A stretch of DNA of 7,452 nucleotides, taken from contig JAVEYA010000107.1 of NCBI GenBank assembly GCA_034003745.1, positions 1 through 7,452 on the forward strand. The letters are read 5' to 3'. Position numbers and translations under genes: made by a program. Shown here piece by piece: positions 5,905 through 7,452 of the stretch. Source of the stretch: JAVEYA01 sp034003745 (GTDB lineage Bacteria > Bacillota > Peptococcia > DRI-13 > PHAD01). Each line of letters starts with the position of its first letter. Within the stretch, counting starts at the first letter, position 1. The notes under the pieces are model-generated. The model did no database searches, was not told the origin of the DNA, and was given only the letters and a program-made list of their open reading frames with translations.

Positions 5905-6432
5905 TTAGTTCGTTGACGGCGGTTGCTTTTTCCCATTCTCGCGGGCAATTCTTTCCTGAACTAAGGCATTCAATTTTTTTAGATAGGCATTCTCCATCCG
6001 TAATCTTTGAACTTCAGCTATTAACTCTTCTTCTGTTGCCTTATTTAGTTTTACTTTCTTCGGTTTATCAAATTTCATTTTCTTTCTACGGCCACGGTTG
6101 TTTCTGTGCAGAGCTAGTGGCCCCTCCTCATAATATATGCATTCCCATTTAGCAACTGTTGAAACACTAGGTATATTAAATAATGGTGCAGTTTCAGCAA
6201 TTGATAAATGGTTGTCATGCATATATTCTATGACATGCTGCTTGAATTCTCCAGTATACGTACCATTTTTTAAAGCAAAGCCTTCTATGCCATGTAGCTC
6301 ATATCGTCTTACCCATTCTCGCACAGGTCCTTTGCCACACCCTAGTAAATTTCCTACCGCTTGATACGACATCTGATTTTCAAGGACGTCTTTTATTGCT
6401 TTAAGTCGTTGTTCATGAGAATACTTTGTCAT
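5905..6432 (-). CDS. IS3-family transposase OrfA (helix-turn-helix protein)
   Basis: A 175-residue protein starting MTKYSHEQRLKAI. I chose ATG at 6432 because GGAGGTG lies 11 nt upstream; a longer frame from a TTG at 6450 would start within that ribosome binding site. Two helix-turn-helix segments are visible: YQAVGNLLGCGKGPVREWVRRY and SIAETAPLFNIPSVSTVAKW. A basic linker (RRKKMKFDKPKKVK) follows, then a leucine-zipper-like coiled coil (EELIAEVQRLRMENAYLKKL), which in IS150-type elements mediates multimerisation. It binds the terminal repeats and supplies the N-terminal part of the OrfAB transposase. The stop at 5905 falls 20 nt after the probable frameshift site. Confidence 0.9.
   Translation of the reverse strand: MTKYSHEQRLKAIKDVLENQMSYQAVGNLLGCGKGPVREWVRRYELHGIEGFALKNGTYTGEFKQHVIEYMHDNHLSIAETAPLFNIPSVSTVAKWECIYYEEGPLALHRNNRGRRKKMKFDKPKKVKLNKATEEELIAEVQRLRMENAYLKKLNALVQERIARENGKKQPPSTN
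5926..5935 (-). promoter_or_regulatory. Probable -1 programmed frameshift site
   Basis: Minus-strand GGGAAAAAGC lies near the 3' end of orfA. OrfA reads GGG AAA AAG; the OrfB phase reads GAA AAA GC. A slip by -1 here would join ENGKK to ATAVNELRQEFK and produce the full transposase. The run has only five A, one short of the usual A AAA AAG heptamer of this group, so the site may be weaker than normal. Confidence 0.55.
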
Positions 6433-6462
6433 AAAAAAGTACACCTCCAAATGTTAGTTTTT

Positions 6463-6487
6463 TATCTAACATTTGGGGTGCACTTCA
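6463..6487 (-). repeat. Right terminal inverted repeat of the IS3-family element
   Basis: Read on the minus strand it begins TGAAGTGCACCCC and ends TTAGATA, matching the left end with 3 mismatches in 25. The orfA ribosome binding site begins only about 20 nt inside it. Confidence 0.85.
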
Positions 6488-6564
6488 TAATGGGCTTGTT
6501 TTTAACGATTATCGTGCCGGAGGAACCGTCCCCCTGCATATTTCCAGGCGCTCTTGAGAGCCTC
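6488..6564. other. Short intergenic remnant between the insertion sequence and the surface-protein gene
   Basis: No gene is visible. It contains minus-strand GGGGGACGGTTCCTCC (about 6519-6534), a GC-rich motif resembling the dispersed GGGGACGGTTC-type repeats I recall from Peptococcaceae-like genomes; this is from memory and unverified. GCTCT/AGAGC near 6550-6561 is a small palindrome with no T-run, so I do not call a terminator. Confidence 0.3.
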
Positions 6565-7452
6565 TTATTTTAGGACAAAAGTTTGCGTCAGGATTGCCGG
6601 CAGATAATTGTCTTTCTCCGCCTGGAAGACATATTCTCCGGAGATATTGACCTTAAAGACGAAGTGGCCGTTTTCATCGGTCTGCCCTAAGACGCCCGCT
6701 CCCTGGATGGTGAGATATTCGGCAAAAGCATAGCCTTCCTTCCCATCGGCCAAGCGGACCTTGCACCAGTCGCCCTCCTTTGATAACACGGTAAGCTGAG
6801 TATCTCTCGGCAGCTTGTCGATGGAACTGCTCTTGGTATCCGGCTTGGTTCTGATATAAAGCGCAGACGCATTAATCGCTCCGATGGAATCCCCCGGTTG
6901 CACCTGACGAATCAGAGCGCCGGCTACCGGTTGATTGTTGTGCGTAACGCTGATCGTTACCTGCTGTCCGACGACGGTATTCCCGGCAAGGGTTGACTGT
7001 AGCCCGGAATTAATCTGAACCATGGCTTCTTTTCCGCCCAGCTCCACTTTGATCTCGCCGCCGGTCTGCGGGCCGGTTACCGTCAATAACCCGGCGGCCG
7101 GGTCCATCGTGCCCAGTCGGGGATCTACTGTCCATTGATACAAGTCCTGATCTACCAGGATAACCTCGCCGTTTTCATCATAAGCGGTCACGGTAAACTG
7201 CTGCGTGACGCCGGGCTCTAACTGCACGCCGGCGGGAGATATTATTAAATCGGCAACCTGATTGACCACGGTGACCCGGGCGTGGGCCAAGGCATTTTCC
7301 GCTTTGGCGGTAATCAGTCCCGTTCCTTCTCCCGTAGCCTGGAACACCCCGTTCGGAGCAAAAGAACCGATTTCTCCCTCGGCTTCCTAGTCAATACTGT
7401 CAGGAATCCTGGGATTGTAATATTCATCCTGGGCTTTCAGCGAAAATTGCGC
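6565..7452 (-). pseudogene. Exported Ig-like/SH3b protein, probable phosphodiester glycosidase C-terminus, with an in-frame TAG
   Basis: The frame is open from the window edge except for one TAG at 7387-7389, between NPRIPDSID and EAEGEIGSFAPNG. The protein-like sequence continues unchanged across it, and related Ig-like repeats usually have Trp there, so TGG to TAG is the likely change. A possible restart is GTG at 7347 (260 codons). Numbering from that GTG, an Ig-like domain is partly seen before residue 30, a second Ig-like (Big-type) domain spans about 30-112 (VADLIISPAGVQLEPG), and a small beta-sandwich starts at 124 (VVGQQVTISVTHNNQPVAG). A bacterial SH3 domain lies at about 152-214 (ASALYIRTKPD, EGDWCKVRLADGKEGYAF), and the sandwich seems to resume at GQTDENGHFVFKV (221-233) and ends the protein. 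This layout resembles cell-surface phosphodiester glycosidase (NAGPA-type) proteins of Firmicutes; the catalytic domain would lie outside the window, so the enzyme name is inference. The Ig-like and SH3b domains would bind the cell wall or polysaccharide. Confidence 0.65.

Larger units (their letters stand above)
5046..6487 (-). mobile_element. IS3-family insertion sequence (IS150-like group), complete
   Basis: A 1,442-bp element bounded by imperfect inverted repeats of 25 bp (5046-5070 and 6463-6487) with 3 mismatches; both outer ends begin TGAA and share CCCCAAAT and TTAGATA. Inside are two consecutive frames with the IS3 arrangement: a helix-turn-helix/leucine-zipper OrfA and a DDE OrfB in the -1 frame. 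Nothing in it looks broken, so it may be active. Flanking bases are GAT on the left and TAA on the right, so no 3-bp target duplication is seen; 4- and 5-bp duplications are also absent. This, with the truncated neighbour at 5045, points to a deletion or recombination at the element after insertion. Confidence 0.9.

Noticed and set aside
5043..6490. A target-site duplication around the insertion sequence
   Set aside because: Comparing 3, 4 and 5 bases on each side, and shifting the ends by a few bases, gives no identical pair; TGAA/TGCA just inside the ends belongs to the inverted repeats.
7387..7389. TAG read as pyrrolysine
   Set aside because: Pyrrolysine is known mainly from methylamine methyltransferases; an Ig-like domain has no use for it and Trp to stop by one transition is simpler.
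1..7452. CRISPR array, tRNA, rRNA or riboswitch
   Set aside because: No regularly spaced repeat units, no cloverleaf-like pattern with TTCGA in the proper context, and no known riboswitch core were seen; the two GGTTCGATT copies near 2073-2104 are a direct repeat, not tRNA T-arms.

Overview
All supportable genes lie on the minus strand, so transcription runs from high to low coordinates. Gene styles suggest an anaerobic, spore-former-type Firmicute of moderate GC (Clostridia or Negativicutes): an OmpR-type two-component pair, an FtsX/MacB-type ABC permease, membrane-anchored alpha/beta hydrolases, a surface protein with Ig-like and SH3b domains, and strong GGAGG ribosome binding sites. The genus cannot be fixed from this window.

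Right part (about 4450-7452): the C-terminal part of an exported Ig-like/SH3b protein, probably of the phosphodiester glycosidase type, is broken by an in-frame TAG. Next is a complete IS3-family (IS150-like) insertion sequence at 5046-6487 with 25-bp inverted ends, but without a visible target duplication. It abuts an N-terminally truncated Asp-box (sialidase-like) gene, which seems also to be frameshifted near its end and is followed by a hairpin terminator.

Middle (2115-4337): an intact two-component system, response regulator then histidine kinase, overlapping by ATGA, driven by a good sigma-A-type promoter with an inverted repeat over its -10.

Left part (1-2120): a probable target operon of this two-component system. 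It starts with a 9-bp direct repeat at 11-bp period (the layout of OmpR-family binding sites), a -10 box, and a large hairpin plus T-run. The operon itself is badly eroded: a frameshifted and internally deleted alpha/beta hydrolase relic, an intact small SAM methyltransferase, an in-frame chimera of an ABC permease N-terminus with an ABC ATPase C-terminus, and the start of another membrane-anchored alpha/beta hydrolase that leaves the window.

The main message is decay: an intact sensor and regulator, a recognisable control region, but a target transporter reduced to an in-frame deletion product. I found no convincing new defence, RNA or mobile system. The most interesting points are the nested terminator/promoter at 2033-2120, the permease-ATPase chimera, and the SH3b domain apparently inserted within another beta-sandwich domain.
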